A DNA stretch of 64,000 nt, from contig OX371225.1 of the NCBI GenBank assembly GCA_947310385.1, positions 173,037,931 through 173,101,930 on the forward strand, in the 5' to 3' direction. This DNA is from Nephrotoma appendiculata (Eukaryota; Arthropoda; Insecta; Diptera; Tipulidae). The first letter of the stretch is position 1; each line of letters starts with the position of its first letter. This document shows positions 43,300 through 54,109 of the stretch, in pieces. The translations under genes and the position numbers were made by a program. The notes below the pieces were generated by a model that saw nothing but the letters and a program-made list of their open reading frames with translations, ran no database searches and was not told where the DNA came from.

Positions 43300-43640
43300 G
43301 TTGCGGTTGATTCTGAGTAGCAGTTTTTTTTTAATGAAATTAAATGGAGGCTGACAACCACATCACCAACAGAAAATTTGGCCGACAATCTCAACAATAA
43401 TACACAGCTAGGCACAACTACATCACTGACACCCGCATCGCCAACCGCATCCACCTCTCTAATAACCAAATCGTGGTCAACAGCCAAATGGTCTACAGCC
43501 AACAACACAGTACACAAAGCATCGACACTTACTTCGATGGAAAGGTTAATTAAATTAAAACTTAGCAAAATATAAATAACATCCATCATGTAACAAATCA
43601 AACAATATGTTTTTATACAAAAATTAAAGGAAACTCAAAT
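43300..43640. other. Less AT-rich stretch without a convincing gene
   Basis: Open frames exist on both strands (minus 119 codons, plus 65 codons), but they are Val/Asp-rich or Thr/Ser-rich and read off a CA/AC-rich low-complexity stretch. No motif was found. It lies between the mariner and the BEL integrase relic and may be LTR sequence of the latter. Confidence 0.4.
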
Positions 43641-43659
43641 TTTAGATAAAGCAACAGTT

Positions 43660-44030
43660 TTCTAACTCCCCGTTAAATGTGCCAGATATTTCCATTTCAT
43701 CCTGAGGGGAATCAGCAAATTTTTGAGATTCCGCACTTAAAAATTTCATTGTCAGTTTAAACATTTGCTACCTGAAAAAAGCCATGATCGCCAGTGACTA
43801 CCTTGACTACCCGACCCAATTTTTTTTTAAATGTGATCGGTCTCGATCTATCTACTACTAACTACCCAACACGAAGATTTTTGGTTGATTTAATCCATTT
43901 CGTTCGTTGGTGGAGATATCGAATATTATTCGTTGGCCAGCGGATCCAAACTATTTTATGGTAAAACTTCGTTTACATCCAAGTGACTAACAGTGGTCGA
44001 TCTGTTTGACGCAAAATTAGCAAAGCATTG
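43660..44030 (-). pseudogene. BEL/Pao integrase C-terminal relic, minus strand
   Basis: On the minus strand from about 43990 down: KFYHKIVWIRWPTNNIR, then YLHQRTKWIKSTKNLRVG, then RSRPITFKKK, and LGRVVKVVTGDHGFFQVANV, with ISKIC at the end. This parallels the C-terminal domain of the intact integrase at 36660-36930 (W-RWY-EYL-SLQQR-KW, VGD, LGKIIKRYPGPDGHVRVA, HKLC). Two stops interrupt it. Nothing of the catalytic core remains in the 44030-44260 bases upstream. Confidence 0.68.
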
Positions 44031-44259
44031 AGAGGTCGCCAAATGAGAAAGTGTCTTGGAGGTAGGCAATCTATTTCATCAAGCCTGTTTGTAAGTTTGT
44101 CCTATCGGTCAAGAGTCTGGCACACTCTATACTTGTATGATCATCACGTTTAGTTGTTTTTATGTGAACTTCGCAATCACCATTGTACACCGCAGATGAA
44201 ATTTAGCCAGTTTTACTCCTACCTCGTGTGTGAATCTCAACCGTACTTGATTGTTTTCA

Positions 44260-45600
44260 CATTAGCAACGCATAAAAGGAAAAGGTGCCCCTTCGGTTAA
44301 TGCTAGTGAAAAATGGTTAATAGATCTCTCTAATATTGATCTTCCAATTAAAGTTAAATTTATTTTAAGTTTAGGTAATAAATTTTGTCCACCAACCGAT
44401 GGTAGTTCAAAAGTTATTTCAAAATTTTGTGTTGAAAGTGAAATTTTTAGTTTTCCGGATAATAGTCGTACTCAAATTCGTAATGAATTTGTTAATGTTT
44501 TGACTAATTTTAACAATAGTTCATCGTTGCAGAGGCTTTCACTTGTTGAAAAACGTATTTTATCTTGACTTAAACAAGCAAAAACGTTTTTGAAAACTTT
44601 GTGTTAATAACACGTAACGATTATATTGAAAAAATGAATAGCCTATTAAATGACGACACAACTTATAGACAATTGATAAAAAATAATTTTACTCCAATTC
44701 AAACTACGATAAATACTTTAGTAAAAAATTGGCAAAAATCTAGTAACATTGATGAATTTACAAAGAAAAAATTAACTAGTTATATTCCAGTAGTTCCTAA
44801 ATGATAAGGCTTATCTAAAATCCATAAACCAAATATACCCTACAGACCTATCGTGAGCTCAACAGATGGTCCCACATACCGTTTATCTGCATTTATAGGT
44901 AATTAACGAATTTAGTGTAAGAAAAACTAATTCTTTTGTTCTAAATTCCGAAGATTTTAAACGAAAAATTCAAAATTTCATTATACCTCAAAATTTGTTG
45001 TTGATTTCTTTAGACGTGATTTCGTTATTTACTAATATAGAGAATCATATAGTTTCTGAAATTATCAAGAAAAATTGGAGAGACATTAGAAAGAAAGCAA
45101 AATCAAAATAGACAAAAGTAAAATTTCTTGAAGGTTTAAGATAATTCGGAATTTTATTTTTACAATAAAAATTATAAACAAATTTTCGGTTTTCCAATGG
45201 GTTCTCCCATAAGCTCTATATTGGCAAATTTATTAATGGAAATTCTGAATGCTTAGCATTAAAATCTTTAGATTTTCAGCCATTATTTTACGGTCGATAT
45301 GTTGATGATATCATAACGGCTATTCATGAAAACAAAATTGATATATTTTTGAACAGTTTTAACAAAAATTTGAATCGATTAAAATTTACTTTGGAACAGG
45401 AAGTTGACAACAAAATTCCATTTTTAGATTTACTTTTGATCCATGGGCCTGATGGAAAAATTTCTTTTGATTGGTATCACAAAGATAGTTGGTCTGGTAG
45501 ATACTTAAATTTTCATTCTTGCTACCTACTTCCTATAAAATTAATATAGTAAACATTTTGGCTCTAAAAATTTTAAAACTTTCAGATTTCAAATTTCAGT
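44260..45600 (+). pseudogene. Penelope-like element: RT with N-terminal region, no endonuclease
   Basis: The N-terminal region reads SEKWLIDLSNIDLPIKVKFI and LGNKFCPP. Then comes KMNSLLNDDTTYRQLIKNNF, followed by GLSKIHKPNIPYRPIVSS, the hallmark Penelope RT N-terminal block. Motif A is LLISLDVISLFTNI (near 45000), motif B is GFPMGSPISSILANLLMEI (near 45190-45245), motif C is RYVDDIITAI (45295-45320). Next are LKFTLEQEVDNKIPFLDLL and WYHKDSWSGRYLNFHS. All RT catalytic Asp are present, but four or more frame breaks occur. The GIY-YIG endonuclease that should follow is missing, since the match fades by 45600. A TTAA-flanked palindromic element starts at 45633. Confidence 0.88.
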
Positions 45601-45986
45601 AGTCTTCGTCTCAAATATCAACACCCTATTAAAGTTAGCCGACTCCAGCCAAAAAATGTCGATAATGCAGTTTCAAACTAATCAAACGAAAATGACAGCC
45701 GTTTTAGTCGATAACATTCCAGCCGAAAAATGTCGATAATCCAGATACGGATTTTATGCCGAAATGTAATTATTTTTATTGCAAACTTTTAGTTTGTTCT
45801 TCCTAAAAACCAACTAAAAAATTTAAAATAAAAAATTTTCATTCGAAACAATAAAAATTAATATACAAAACCTAATTTCTCTAAGTACTGTATTACATGT
45901 TTGGAATTAAAACGTTAAATGTATTTTTAGTTAAGTGTTTGGAGAATTTTTAAGATGGTTCGCCTTTTAATAATTATCATTTTAAA

Positions 45987-46409
45987 GGTCGATTTCTATG
46001 TTGGAAGTCCGGGAAAACTCGATTGAATATATCGCACACACAAAATTTGAAAATTTCTATAAATTGACCGTTTAAAGTGTCATGGCTGGAAATAGATTCA
46101 AATGAAAGGTCTTATTGATGCTCGCACCTGAAAAAAATTTCAGGTCGATTTCTATTGTGGAAGTCCGGGAAAACTCGATTGAATATATCGCACACACAAA
46201 ATTTGAAAATTTCTATAAATTGACCGTTTAAAGTGTCATGGCTGAAAATAGATTCAAATGAAAGGTCTTATTGATGCTCACATCTGGAAAAAATTTCATG
46301 TCGATTTCTAAGTTGGAAGTCCGGGAAAACTCGATTGAATATATCGCACACACAAAATTTGAAAATTTCTATAAATTGACCGTTTAAAGTGTCATGGCTG
46401 GAAATAGAT
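45987..46409 (+). repeat. 156-bp tandem repeat, left arm
   Basis: Units start at 45987, 46143 and 46299, period exactly 156 bp, the third ending at about 46409. Each contains GGAAGTCCGGGAAAACTCGA, TATATCGCACACACAAAATT and TTTAAAGTGTCATGGCTG. Divergence between units is only a few percent, much lower than between most other repeats in the window, so homogenisation or recent expansion is likely. Confidence 0.9.
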
Positions 46410-47008
46410 GAAAAAATTATACAGTAAAATTAATTATAGAGTAAAATGAATTAATTATAGTAATTATAGAGTAAAACTATGAAATTGTGTTTAATAGTAT
46501 TAAATAAACTAACAAAATAGATAATTCCTTTATTCTTACACATTACTACGATAACTAATGGCTACTAAATCATTTAAATCACTGGTTTTTGTGTATTGCA
46601 TTATTGTAAAATCGACAACTCTTGAGGATTGCGATAAGATTATTATATGTGGTGATCGTCATATTAATGCGACTCTCAAATGGACTGTTTGAGTGCGAAT
46701 ATTTAAAAGCATACTTTTACACTTATCAAATTCCGCCCATAAAAGGTAAAATATTTTTAACTTATAGCAAAATATTCGCAGACGATCAACCTAATCATGA
46801 AAAAAATAAAAATAATGAGCTACATTGTGCCCAATAAATCGGTGGAAATGTGTGATTGAAAATATTCGCACAAAAATTTGCACTCGAACGGTCGTTTTGA
46901 GAGTCGCATTAATATGACAATCAGCACATATAATAATGTTAACGCAACACTCAGGGGTTGTTTAACTGGTTTAACAGTACACAAATACTCATGATTTATA
47001 CGATTAGT

Positions 47009-47390
47009 CATGACACTTTACTTAACCGATCAATTTTTAGAAATTTTCAAATTTTGTGTGTGCGATATATTCAATCGAGTTTTCCCGGACTTCCAACATA
47101 GAAATCGACCAGAAATTATTCCCAGGTGTGAGCATCAATAAAACCTTTCGTTTGAATCTATTTCCAGCCATGACACTTTAAACGGTCAATTTCTAGAAAT
47201 TTTCAAATTTTGTGTGTGCGATATATTCAATCGAGTTTTCCCGGACTTCCAACATAGAAATTGACCTGAAATTTTTTCCAGATGTGAGCATCAATAAGAC
47301 CTTTCATTTGAATCTATTTCCAACCATGACACTTTAAACGGTCACTTTTTAGAAATTTTCAAATTTTGTGTGTGCGATTTATTTATCGTA
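47009..47390 (-). repeat. 156-bp tandem repeat, right arm (mirror orientation)
   Basis: These are the same units as in the left arm but inverted, for example CATGACACTTTA at 47009, 47169 and 47325. The spacing is about 156-160 bp. The last unit is more diverged after TGTGTGCG (47380). The arms of the element can pair over this region. Confidence 0.88.
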
Positions 47391-47844
47391 ATTTTCTGAC
47401 TCTTTACATGAAAATTGTTCTGAAATTTTTGAAGTTTTGCTTGGTATATACCATTGAGTTTTCTCCTTTTTAAAATAGTTTTTTAACTATAGTTTTATTG
47501 CATTTAATAAAAAAATCTAATTTAGAATTTCTGTTGATGAACCGAAATAAACATTTTTGATTTAAAAAGTAATTATTGTTTAACACCAAAATTACGAATC
47601 TGCATTACCGACCTTTACTGGCGAATAATACAAAAGGTTTTTGATTCTGCATTTTCGACTTTTTGGCCGGTATTTTTTGTTATTACAACCGAATCTGCAT
47701 TGTCGACATTTTTTCGGTTGACCCGTTTTTGTTATTACAACCGAATCTGCATTATCACCATTTTTTTGACTGATGCATTTTAGTTGTTACAGCCGATTCT
47801 ACATTATCGACATTTTTCGGCTGAAGCGAGTCGGCTAACTTTAA

Positions 47845-49990
47845 CAGTATAATATCTACACATAATAAACTGAAGCGATAAAAGAGCTCCCTGAATTAAA
47901 CAATTAATTGAAAAGGTTGACCTGAAAAAAGTGTTTTTATATGAAAAAACGGGACTTTTTAAGTCATATTTTTATCAAATTTTTTGACGTAACAAAGGTG
48001 TGTTACATAAACAAATTTATTTTCAAAATGACACAAGAAAGGCATATTTTATTTCATTTTCAAAATTACTTAAAAAAGGCTTATTTTATTTCGCATTATA
48101 GCAAATCATTTCAAAATGGGAAATTTGGTCACTTGTTCAAAGGCCATCAATATCACCGTTTTTCCGTTCTTAGAACGGGGATACGGATCAAGATAATGAA
48201 GATAAATTTACTAAAATGGACGTTCTACAAATTTAGTCGTACCCATATAAACATGAAATTTACATTTGTTTTTAATCCACATAGAAATGCATAGGTAATT
48301 TCATGATTTTAAGGAAATGTACTTAAACTACCCTGTTCTATTGTTTTGCACTAACTTTATATTATATTATTCATCCGGTGTATATTAGTATATTTTGCCG
48401 TTTTATTTAGATTTTAAATACATATTTTATTTTATTTTCAAAATGACTTAAAAAGACACATTTTATGCCAATTATAAACAAACTTCTTAAAAGTAAAACC
48501 GTTTGAGTTAGCCATAAAAAGATAGATGGAAATAAAAATCGCTAGGCTGCTGATCAGCAAATGAAAATTGAGAGAAAAATTAAATGTTGTTAGTCAATAT
48601 CTATACAGACTAGGTACATTGAAAAATTGTATGTTGTTTTTAAAAAATTTAATTAAATGATTTTAAAACCTAAGTTTAATTACAACCATTAATTTTGAAA
48701 GAACGTACCTTTCAATTAACCCTTAAGTAATAACGAATAGGTACCTTGCTTCTTAATTTTCTACACCAGTTTGAGCGATCTATCTAACTTATAAGACTTC
48801 TTGTACTGAACAAATTATCAAAGCAGCACACCACTGCTTTATAGTAGTTCATTTTCTCCTTCGCAATTTTAAATAAAAATGAGAATGATACCGATTATTT
48901 TACATAATTACTATTACGTATTTCTTTATAGCTAAACCGTCGGGGAAATTCCAATTACTAATAAAACCACCTGATTTAATCGTGCTTGAGTAATTACCAT
49001 GACTAATACCACATTTTACACAAGGAACAAAAACGTCTCAATTAAACATTCTCTATAGTAAATTAAATAAATATTTAAAATTAACCACAAAAAAAATCCA
49101 AATCTAAACATTATATCAATTTTCTTTTCTCGCTTGTGCCATTGTACAGCGTAAAGTTGTTTTATACATCAAATTTTTTTTTATCTAAATATTTATCTTA
49201 ATTTATTAATTAAATTCAATTAACCCATATATTTCTTCCTAAAAAAAATAGAATTAATAAAAACAAAGAATTTATTATTGTTATTTTTGCTTCTAATTTT
49301 CTATTTTTTTTTTTGTTGATGGAAAATGATGATCAAATCAAATAAATAATTTTTCATTTGCTAAATTAAGTTTTAAACAAAATAATTGTTTATTTATTTT
49401 TATTATTTTATTATGAAGAAGCTAGAAAAAAATACTCTAATTGGTTGATGGAAATTCTTTCGCTAAGATGGTAGAGTCGAAAATGATTTAAGTTCACGAG
49501 AAATATAAAATATTACATCATTGTGTTACATTGATGCGATCGGGTATATTACATCTATAAAGTTAATTTTGTATTTTAATGATTTGTATCATTTACGACG
49601 TATAATTTATCCGTTGCAAAATTATTACAAAATAATAATAATACTAACGAATAAATACTAATTAGTTTAGCCCATAGCGTAAACATATTTTTTATAATTT
49701 GACGTGTGCAAAACCCTGCATGAAGCCACAGAAAAGATGAAAACTTTCTAATAACATTCTACACTCCCTCGAATTGAAGTTTATACGTAAAAGTTAACAA
49801 CAACCAGTTGTCTATGTAAAACTTTAAATCTTAAGATATGAATTTTCATTGAAGCGTTATAACTGAGTTATTCCAAATTTTAATAGCATGACATTGGGCG
49901 CTTACAAGGCACCCTACAGTTGGGAACCTGTTGAGTAAAATCGCGGCCAACGATAGGAAAACTTTTTGGACTATATGAAATTAAAGACGA
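47845..49990. other. AT-rich stretch without a recognisable gene
   Basis: A 117-codon plus-strand frame at 47941 is rich in Phe, Lys and His and comes from short repeats of the type TTTTATTTCATTTTCAAAAT (48020-48075, again near 48425). It has no domain and I do not count it as a gene. 49050-49650 is extremely AT-rich. No RNA gene was seen. Confidence 0.55.
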
Positions 49991-49994
49991 AAAA

Positions 49995-50290
49995 TACAAT
50001 TTCTCTCTCTCTCTCTCTCTTTCTCTAGTTTTCACATCCCATGAAGGGATTTTGCCGCTCGCACTATGGTCCTCCATCTGTCTCGGGTCATCGCTTTCGT
50101 CCTCCAATTTCGACATCCTAATACGAGTAGGAATGGTTCGACGTCACGAAAGCGCAGTAGGGGTAATCCTCTACGACGCACTCCGGCTGGTTGTTAATGG
50201 AACACTTTATTAATCATTCGTTATTGTAGAGACCTTGCAACGTGGCCGAGCCATCTAACTCGATTGGATTTGATGAAGCCGATAATATCG
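49995..50290 (-). pseudogene. 3' end of a non-LTR retrotransposon with a GA-rich tail
   Basis: On the minus strand from 50285: IKSNRVRWLGHVARSLQ, a stop, MINKVFH, a stop, QPAGVRRRGLPLLRFRDVE, then NWRTKAMTRDRWRTIVRAAK and SLHGM with a stop near 50040. This is the C-terminal tail found after the RT of many insect non-LTR elements (R-RW-GHVAR, G-RRRGRP--R--D, W---A-DR--WR). Directly after it comes a GA repeat (seen as CT on the plus strand, 49997-50026), which sits where the 3' tail of the element should be. The RT itself is absent, as in a 5'-truncated copy. Confidence 0.72.
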
Positions 50291-50609
50291 CTAACTCTGA
50301 GAAGTGCTTTATTTACCAACTTTAATAAAAATTTAACGGATGAGCAAAAATTTTGTAATATATATTATATGAAGGTTGTAGTTGCTTTATTGGTGTACAC
50401 CTTTACCTTCAAGTACTCTTATAGGTTGAAATTGGGAGGGCTTAAATCAGGAGATTGTGGGGGTCGGTTGACATCACCACTGTTTCACATTTAGTGTAGT
50501 GTCAGGCCAGCCAAGTCGAAATATGCTGTATGACTCATAATGATATTTGCCAAAAATGGTGATCGTCTACAACGAGTTGTAAACTCGAGCACATAAGTCT
50601 CGCCACCCA

Positions 50610-51335
50610 CAGTGGCGCGAAGCGCTACTGTGCCACCCAAATTACTCTACACCTTATGGGGTTGGAGTGTCTGAGGTACATTTTTTTTTAAAATGTTCGT
50701 CTTGAAATTGCCTATCGATTCCTCATTTTTGATTTTCGTTTTACGTCTTCATTTTTCCAGAATTCTGATCCAAAAATTGATTTTTATGCAAAAACGTAGA
50801 TATCCCGCACGAAAGTGATCCTACGATTTTGTGAAATGTCCAAAAAAGTGGCCAAAAATTTTGTTAAAATTCGTGCGCATTCCTCGAATGAGTACAAACA
50901 TTTTTTGTTCAATGAAATTTTTTCTAATACTATCCTAATGTTGAGTAAAACGCGCTTCCTGTATTTGAAATTTTTTGGATGATTATGACCATTTCAAGGG
51001 TAATGGAATTTTTTTGACCTAATGGAAATTTTTTGACCATATTCCAAGTGCAGAGTCTTTTAGGGTCTTTGAAGACGAACATTTTCCTATAAAACAGTTT
51101 GGTAAAATTTCAATCTCGCGTATCGTAGAATCACTTTCGTAAAATCTACGTTTTTGCATAAAAATCAATTTTTGGATCAGAATTCCGGAAAAATGAAGAC
51201 GTAAAACGAAAATCGAAAATGAGGAATCGATAGGCAATTTCAAGACGAACATTTAAAAAAAAAATTTACCTCAGACACTCCAACCCTATAAGGTGTAGAG
51301 TAATTTGGGTGGCACAGTTTCGCTTCGCGCCACGG
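50610..51335. mobile_element. 726-bp MITE with about 225-bp inverted arms
   Basis: The left end reads CAGTGGCGCGAAGCGCTACT and the reversed right end CCGTGGCGCGAAGCGAAACT. The arms continue through GTGCCACCCAAATTACTCTA, TTGGAGTGTCTGAGGTA, TTCGTCTTGAAATTGCCTAT and TTGATTTTTATGCAAAAACG to about 50835 on the left, mirrored down to about 51110 on the right. The loop is about 270 bp. The CAGTGG-like end suggests a hAT-derived MITE, but the 8-bp flanks (GCCACCCA and CGTGCCGT) do not match, so the family is unproven. It has no coding capacity; the 77-codon minus frame is an artefact. Confidence 0.82.
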
Positions 51336-51344
51336 CGTGCCGTG

Positions 51345-51700
51345 CGACTTGATTTTTATGTGGGTAAAAATACAAATTTTCTTTTAGAATTGTTAACAAA
51401 CATGATGGTTCCCAATTCTTGTGCATGGCGTCGAGTTGGGGTACATAATCGTCCTCACTGCATCCTTCTTTTCCGGTGTACGTTCTTTAATTTGTCGCCC
51501 AATCTTCAATTTATCTGCTAGTGTATGGAAATTTTCATAATTATTCATTACACACTGGATGGTTGACTTGCTCGGCACATGATTAATACGAATAAAGTCA
51601 CGGAATTTTCTCCAAGTAATCACAATTGAATAAAATTTCAATACGTTGTTGCGGGGTTAGATGTTCTATAATAAAATGACAATGTTTAAAAATAGGGTGA
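51345..51700 (-). pseudogene. Tc1/mariner-like transposase N-terminal fragment
   Basis: On the minus strand, LTPQQRIEIL (51630-51665) shifts frame into ITWRKFRDFIRINHVPSKST, then IQCVMNNYENFHTLADKLKI and RQIKERTPEKKDAVRTI. This is the N-terminal HTH of a Tc1/mariner-related insect transposase (R-FR--F-----PS-STI--LV--F---G, then a basic linker). The rest is missing: the frame runs into the right edge of the MITE at 50610-51335, about 10-60 bp away. One frameshift is visible. Confidence 0.6.
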
Positions 51701-52830
51701 CAATTAAAAAAAAAGAGTTTTCCAAATTTTTACTGATTCGACTTAAATAATGTGTGCAACCAGGTAATAGTGGAATGCTTTCAGTCGGCGTGTGTACCAT
51801 ACATCAAAATGTAAAATTTATTATTTCTGTCACCAAAATGGAAAGATAGTCTACTACTGGGCTTTTATTTCATCTATGTTATGTGCTGAGCCTACGTCAA
51901 CATGTTATCTTCTAGCATGCGGAAGCTGTCCATATGTCTGGAAAACTTCAAACAATATTTGCAAAATGCATTTAAGGAACAAGACTGCGAGAATGCTGAG
52001 TAAACGTTTAGTCCGCGGGTTTCTATCGATAAATGTGATTTGAAAAACTATTCACAGCCTCTAGATCAATTTCTAGATTATTTCATAAATAAGCTTATAA
52101 GAATCTATTGCCTCGTTGTTTGATTTACTTCAGCAATCCAGCTGAAAAGAAATATTTATTTAGGATTACCTGCACCATGATACTGTAGCGGTTTACTCAT
52201 TCATCAAAAAATTGATGCAGTTCCCGAAAACTAAAATATCCTACTTTAAGGTTTTCGGTAGTAATGGTGTTTGTGATTGTTCCATATATTGGTCTATTTT
52301 CAGTATTCTCGAATTAATTACACAACCGTAGGAAATTCTTCCATTTGCGTCAATCTGTATGACAACGACTATGATAATAGATACTTACTTATACACTATA
52401 CATAATCAACTTCCCAACCACCCCATACTTTTCTTTCCATTAACGCTGGATCGCGAATAAAATGGAATTTTGATTTTATAGTTGGAAAATGTGTAAGAAT
52501 CTCAACAATCAGTTTTGAATGTATGAGATTACTGATTTGAAAAAATCAGCCTTCTCTTCAGGTCACGACGACTGACGTTGTATTATTTACATTGGAATTT
52601 TGTCTATATATATAGAGCAATACCATATAGTTGTACTACTAGCGAATTACTGCGTAGCGTACGAAATTCGATTTTTTTTTACATTTATTATCTATATATT
52701 CTATTTTTGCAACTAACTTTTCGTGTTTACGGATTTTATTACAATTATTTTGTTTTTAGGTTTTCGATAGTAATGGTGTTTGTGATTTTTCCGAATATTG
52801 GTCTTTTTTCAGTATTCTGTAAAAATATAA
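51700..52830. other. Unclassified stretch with a 61-bp direct repeat
   Basis: No protein family was recognised in the 83- and 112-codon plus-strand frames. A 61-bp phrase (starting AGGTTTTCGGTAGTAATGGT, ending TTTTCAGTATTCT) at 52249-52309 recurs at 52758-52818 with six differences. The second copy lies 15 bp before the mariner-like element that starts at 52833. Confidence 0.6.
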
Positions 52831-52832
52831 TA

Positions 52833-53965
52833 CGAGGGCTGCCTGAACGCAGCAACCGCTTCATCAGGTGTCGAAAAACGTTGACCTCTCAGTTTGTTTT
52901 TTACGTACGGGAATAAAAATAAATCATTTGGTGACAAGGCAGGACAATACGGCGGATGACTCATCAAGTCAATGTTTTGAGTGCTCAAAAATGTAGTTAT
53001 TTGAGCCGATGTGTGACAGCTCGCATTATCGTGGTAAAGAGTGATCCATCTTCGGCAGTTGGTTTTCCTGATTTCTTGGAAGACAACTGGCAAACAAATG
53101 ATTGTGTACCACTCAAAATTGACTGTTCTGCGTTGTTCTAGTGCTACGGTTGCGACATGTCCACTTTTTCCGAAAAAACAGGCGATCATTTGCTTGCAAG
53201 TGCTTCGTGCGCGAACAACTTTTGTCGAATTCGGCTCATCTTGAAACACCCATGCAGTCGACTGCTGTTTACTTTCAGGTTCATATGCGTAAATCCATGA
53301 TTCATCACCTGTCACCACTATGTCATAGACGTGTTTTGAAGCACCGCGATCGTATTTTTTGAGCTTTTCTTTCGACCAATCGACACGAGCCTTTTTTTGA
53401 GCGATTGACAAATTGTGTGGGATCCAACGCAAACAAATTTTTTTGACATTCAAATGTTTATGCAATATTGAATGTATGCTGGTCCCACTAATGCCTAACG
53501 TTGTCTCAATCTCACGATAGGTCACATGACGATCTTGCAATATCAGTTCGTGCACAGCATCAATGGTTTCCGGAACAACAACTGATTCTGGACGACCTTC
53601 ACGAAATTCGTCTTGGAGTGAATTACGACCTCGATTGAATTCACCCTACCTACCATCGATAAACAATGGTTCTTGATGGAGCTTCATCGCCTAAAATGGA
53701 ATTAAGTTCATCCATGCACTCTTGCTGCCTTAATCCACGTCGAAAATTGTACAAAATAATCGCACGAAAATGTTCACGATTTAATTCCATTTTTTCGCCG
53801 AGATGTTGAGTTAATGAGTACTGCAAATAACACAAATAGCGCTCGAATGTCAAAACGTTCTGAGTACGTATAATCTCAAAAATGTCAAACTTTACGATAG
53901 AACTGTCAGTTGCCAGATTGCAACACTAGAATTGTCCAATCCCGAAATATAAACGGCAACCCCCG
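52833..53965 (-). mobile_element. Internally deleted mariner element with TA flanks
   Basis: TA lies at 52831-52832 and 53966-53967. The left end CGAGGGCTGCC and the reversed right end CGGGGGTTGCC agree at 9 of 11 positions. The transposase, on the minus strand, runs from near the right end to about 52845, where its frame passes directly into the left terminal sequence (residues AAFRQPSYY). So the part coding for the last 40-50 residues and the 3' untranslated part is gone. The length of 1133 bp is about 150 bp below a normal mariner. Confidence 0.82.
52845..53853 (-). pseudogene. Mariner transposase (D34D), C-terminally deleted
   Basis: The N-terminal frame (53853-53650) has MELNREHFRAIILYNFRRGL and ILGDEAPSRTIVYRW, the mariner HTH start; the first Met in good position is at about 53790. 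After a frame break near 53640, the second frame (53555-52809) runs 248 residues: YREIETTLGISGTSIHSILH (second HTH), IVVTGDESWIYAYEPESKQQ (first Asp), ITLYHDNASCHTS (second Asp) and CPALSPNDLFLFPYVK (third Asp). There are 34 residues between the last two, and DLAPSD has become ALSPND while keeping the final Asp. It ends GQRFSTPDEAVAAF and then reads into terminal repeat sequence. Confidence 0.88.
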
Positions 53966-54109
53966 TAAAATTCGTTTATTGAAATCCTTTAAGCACTTGT
54001 TACCGACTTTGAGCTATTGAGTATTTCAAGCTAAGTGTTTATTCTAAATATATTTCTGATTTTACAAATAAAAATCTATATACGTATATAAAAATGAATT
54101 CCTGTTTGT

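Larger units (their letters stand above)
45633..47840. mobile_element. TTAA-flanked 2.2-kb palindromic element with repeat-filled arms
   Basis: TTAA occurs at 45629-45632 and 47841-47844. The left end AGTTAGCCGACT and the reversed right end AGTTAGCCGACT are identical. Next to each end are copies of CCGAAAAATGTCGATAATGC, about three on the left (45646-45765) and about five on the right (47620-47830). Each arm then holds about 2.4-2.7 tandem copies of a 156-bp unit in mirror orientation, and the arms still pair near the centre (46625-46705 against 46872-46950). There is no transposase. TTAA duplication suggests a Kolobok-, piggyBac- or Sola-type mobiliser; the ends do not look like piggyBac (no CCY start), so the family is open. 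Confidence 0.8.

Noticed and set aside
43242..43601. 119-codon minus-strand frame rich in Val and Asp
   Set aside because: It is the complement of a CA-rich low-complexity stretch and overlaps the mariner TIR at its left end; no family motif.
45987..46409. CRISPR-like regular repeats
   Set aside because: Units are contiguous 156-bp tandem copies without unique spacers and lie in a eukaryotic transposon arm.
47941..48294. 117-codon plus-strand open frame
   Set aside because: Built from AT-rich short repeats (TTTTATTTCATTTTCAAAAT type); Phe/Lys/His-biased, no domain, no conserved pattern.
51792..52043. 83-codon plus-strand frame with several Cys
   Set aside because: Cys spacing does not match any zinc-binding pattern I know; no second evidence.
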